NCBI GenBank assembly: GCA_030039575.1 | Contig: JASHVH010000396.1 | Span: 1 to 6,256, forward strand | Length of the DNA: 6,256 bases | Source of the DNA: Acidimicrobiales bacterium | GTDB lineage: Bacteria > Actinomycetota > Acidimicrobiia > Acidimicrobiales > Palsa-688 | Direction: 5' to 3' | Shown: positions 5,178 through 6,256 of the stretch, piece by piece | How positions within the stretch are numbered: the stretch's first letter is position 1 | Layout of the letters: every line of letters begins with the position of its first letter | The notes under the pieces: model-generated | What the model was told of the DNA's origin: nothing | Database searches by the model: none | Seen by the model: the letters and a program-made list of their open reading frames with translations, nothing else | Translations under genes and position numbers: made by a program

Positions 5178-6077
5178 ATGGCCATGCCCCGGGTTTTCGT
5201 CGCCCCCGTGTCGTTCGGGCTCGGAGACCTGGTGGTCTCCCTGCCTGCCATCCAGGCCCTGATCACAGAGGGCGGGCCGGTGTGGCTGGTGGCTCGGTCG
5301 CCGGCGCAGCGGCTCCTCGCAGGACGGATCACCGGCCTGGCGGGGGTCGTCGACGAGGCCGGCCTCGAATGCGGCCCGGGCGAGCGCCTCATCGACCTCC
5401 GCGACCACCCGCTGCAGCGTGATTACTGGTGGGGTTCAGCCGCTTTCGAGGCTGAGTGGGGCCCTATGGACATCAACCAGATCCTCCAGCTAATTTGCCG
5501 CGATTTCGGTGTCAAGGCTGACTTCAGCCGGCCGTTGCCGCTGGAGGCCACCCGCCGTCCCGAGCTCGACGGGACCGTCCTCCTCGTGCACGAGACCGAC
5601 GGCGCCCACAAGGGTTGGCCGGCGGACCGCTGGGCGGCCTTGGCGGCCGGCCTTCGCGCCGACGGCTACGACGTGGCCCGGGTGACCAAAGGGGAGGGGG
5701 CCCCGCCGCCCGACGCCAGCGGAGTCCCGGCGCTTGTCGCCCCAACGCCGGGCCTGGCCGTGGACGCGCTTTCCAGCTGCCACGCCGTGGTCGGTATCGA
5801 TACGGGGCTCACGCACGTCGCCGTCCAGCAGGGCACGCCGACGGTGGCCATTTGCCGGCGCAGTTCCGTCTATGTACGACCGTGGCCGCATTGCGCCGCC
5901 CTCCGGGGAGAAGACTGCACACGCGAGTGCGTCGCCGCCGAAACCAGCTATGCCTACAACCAGGTGGTGAGCCTGCGGGATTTCCGCCCGGCGCCCCGCC
6001 GTTGCCCGTCGGGCCAGCCGTGCCTGGCCGGCGCCCAGCCCGAGGACGCTTTGAGGCTCCTTCGGGGACTGTTATGA
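5178..6077 (+). CDS. Glycosyltransferase family 9 (heptosyltransferase-like)
   Basis: A 299-residue GT-B fold enzyme predicted to transfer a sugar from a nucleotide donor. The N-terminal domain opens with 'FGLGDLVVSLPAIQAL' (13-28), in which Asp17 matches the conserved acidic residue of ADP-heptose transferases. The linker to the second domain has HKGWPADRWAAL (144-155), and the donor-binding hallmark is GIDTGLTHVAVQQGTPTVAI (206-225). The C-terminus holds four cysteines at 247, 251, 276 and 282 (CTREC, then CPSGQPC), an uncommon addition that might bind metal. The ATG at 5178 starts 13 bp after queC; an ATG two codons later (5184) is equally possible and neither has a strong Shine-Dalgarno. 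No membrane segment is evident. Its place directly behind queDC suggests a shared transcript and perhaps a deazaguanine-linked role, but acceptor and donor are unknown. Confidence 0.83.
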   Translation: MAMPRVFVAPVSFGLGDLVVSLPAIQALITEGGPVWLVARSPAQRLLAGRITGLAGVVDEAGLECGPGERLIDLRDHPLQRDYWWGSAAFEAEWGPMDINQILQLICRDFGVKADFSRPLPLEATRRPELDGTVLLVHETDGAHKGWPADRWAALAAGLRADGYDVARVTKGEGAPPPDASGVPALVAPTPGLAVDALSSCHAVVGIDTGLTHVAVQQGTPTVAICRRSSVYVRPWPHCAALRGEDCTRECVAAETSYAYNQVVSLRDFRPAPRRCPSGQPCLAGAQPEDALRLLRGLL

Positions 6078-6090
6078 CCGGTGGGTGGGT

Positions 6091-6256
6091 GTGACAGGCG
6101 GAGTGGCCGGCAGCGAGGTTGATGCCGCCGCCGGCGCCGGCGTGCGCAACAGCCAGGCGGAAGGCATCGGCCGCGTCGTGGCCCTCGACGGCCTCCTCTG
6201 CTGGAACAACCTGGGCCGCAACGTCGTCTTTGCCGACCCTGAGGCCCGCCCCCATT
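6091..6256 (+). CDS. Unrecognised protein, N-terminal fragment
   Basis: A frame starting at GTG 6091 is open for 55 codons to the right edge. After an Ala/Gly-rich start it contains 'IGRVVALDGLLCWNNLGRNV' and then VFADPEARPH. Alternating hydrophobic residues around 'VALDGLLCW' and 'NVVFADPE' would suit beta strands, as in a propeller or similar all-beta protein, but I do not recognise the family. A GTG at 6085 is an alternative start, and neither has a clear Shine-Dalgarno. It follows the glycosyltransferase by 13 bp on the same strand, so it is probably part of the queD-queC-glycosyltransferase run. Confidence 0.5.
   Translation, partial: MTGGVAGSEVDAAAGAGVRNSQAEGIGRVVALDGLLCWNNLGRNVVFADPEARPH

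Overview
The window is GC-rich throughout, with several GTG starts and tightly packed genes. This fits a high-GC bacterium, most likely an actinobacterium or a metagenomic relative, but no 16S or other lineage marker is present, so that is an inference. Two gene blocks point away from a 225-bp divergent intergenic region at 3918-4142.

Left block (minus strand, read from 3917 down to 1). In transcription order it holds an MFS exporter of the MFS_3 / EntS-like type with a soluble C-terminal domain, then a 244-bp gap, a D-2-hydroxyacid dehydrogenase (start at 2035, strong Shine-Dalgarno), a beta-propeller (NHL/SMP-30-like) protein, and the first 37 codons of a medium-chain (zinc-type) quinone/alcohol oxidoreductase that runs off the left edge. 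The gap after the exporter is not empty. It carries a decayed C-terminal piece of a flavin-dependent pyridine nucleotide-disulfide oxidoreductase (mercuric reductase/lipoamide dehydrogenase fold). Together the dehydrogenase, propeller and oxidoreductase look like small-molecule oxidation/reduction (hydroxy-acid or sugar-acid metabolism), but no substrate can be read from sequence.

Right block (plus strand, 4143 to the end). queD and queC overlap by one base and are followed 13 bp later by a family 9 (heptosyltransferase-like) glycosyltransferase, then by the start of an unrecognised protein cut by the right edge. QueD makes 6-carboxytetrahydropterin from dihydroneopterin triphosphate. QueC makes preQ0 (7-cyano-7-deazaguanine) from 7-carboxy-7-deazaguanine. 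QueE, which links them, and FolE, which supplies the substrate, are not in the window. The QueC is a divergent form, and the glycosyltransferase in the same run is the most interesting association here: it could mean a glycosylated 7-deazaguanine product, or simply chance clustering.

The divergent intergenic region holds a repeated heptamer (one inverted, two direct copies), two short GC palindromes, a -10-like hexamer and the queD ribosome binding site. No RNA genes, CRISPR arrays, insertion sequences or origins were seen.
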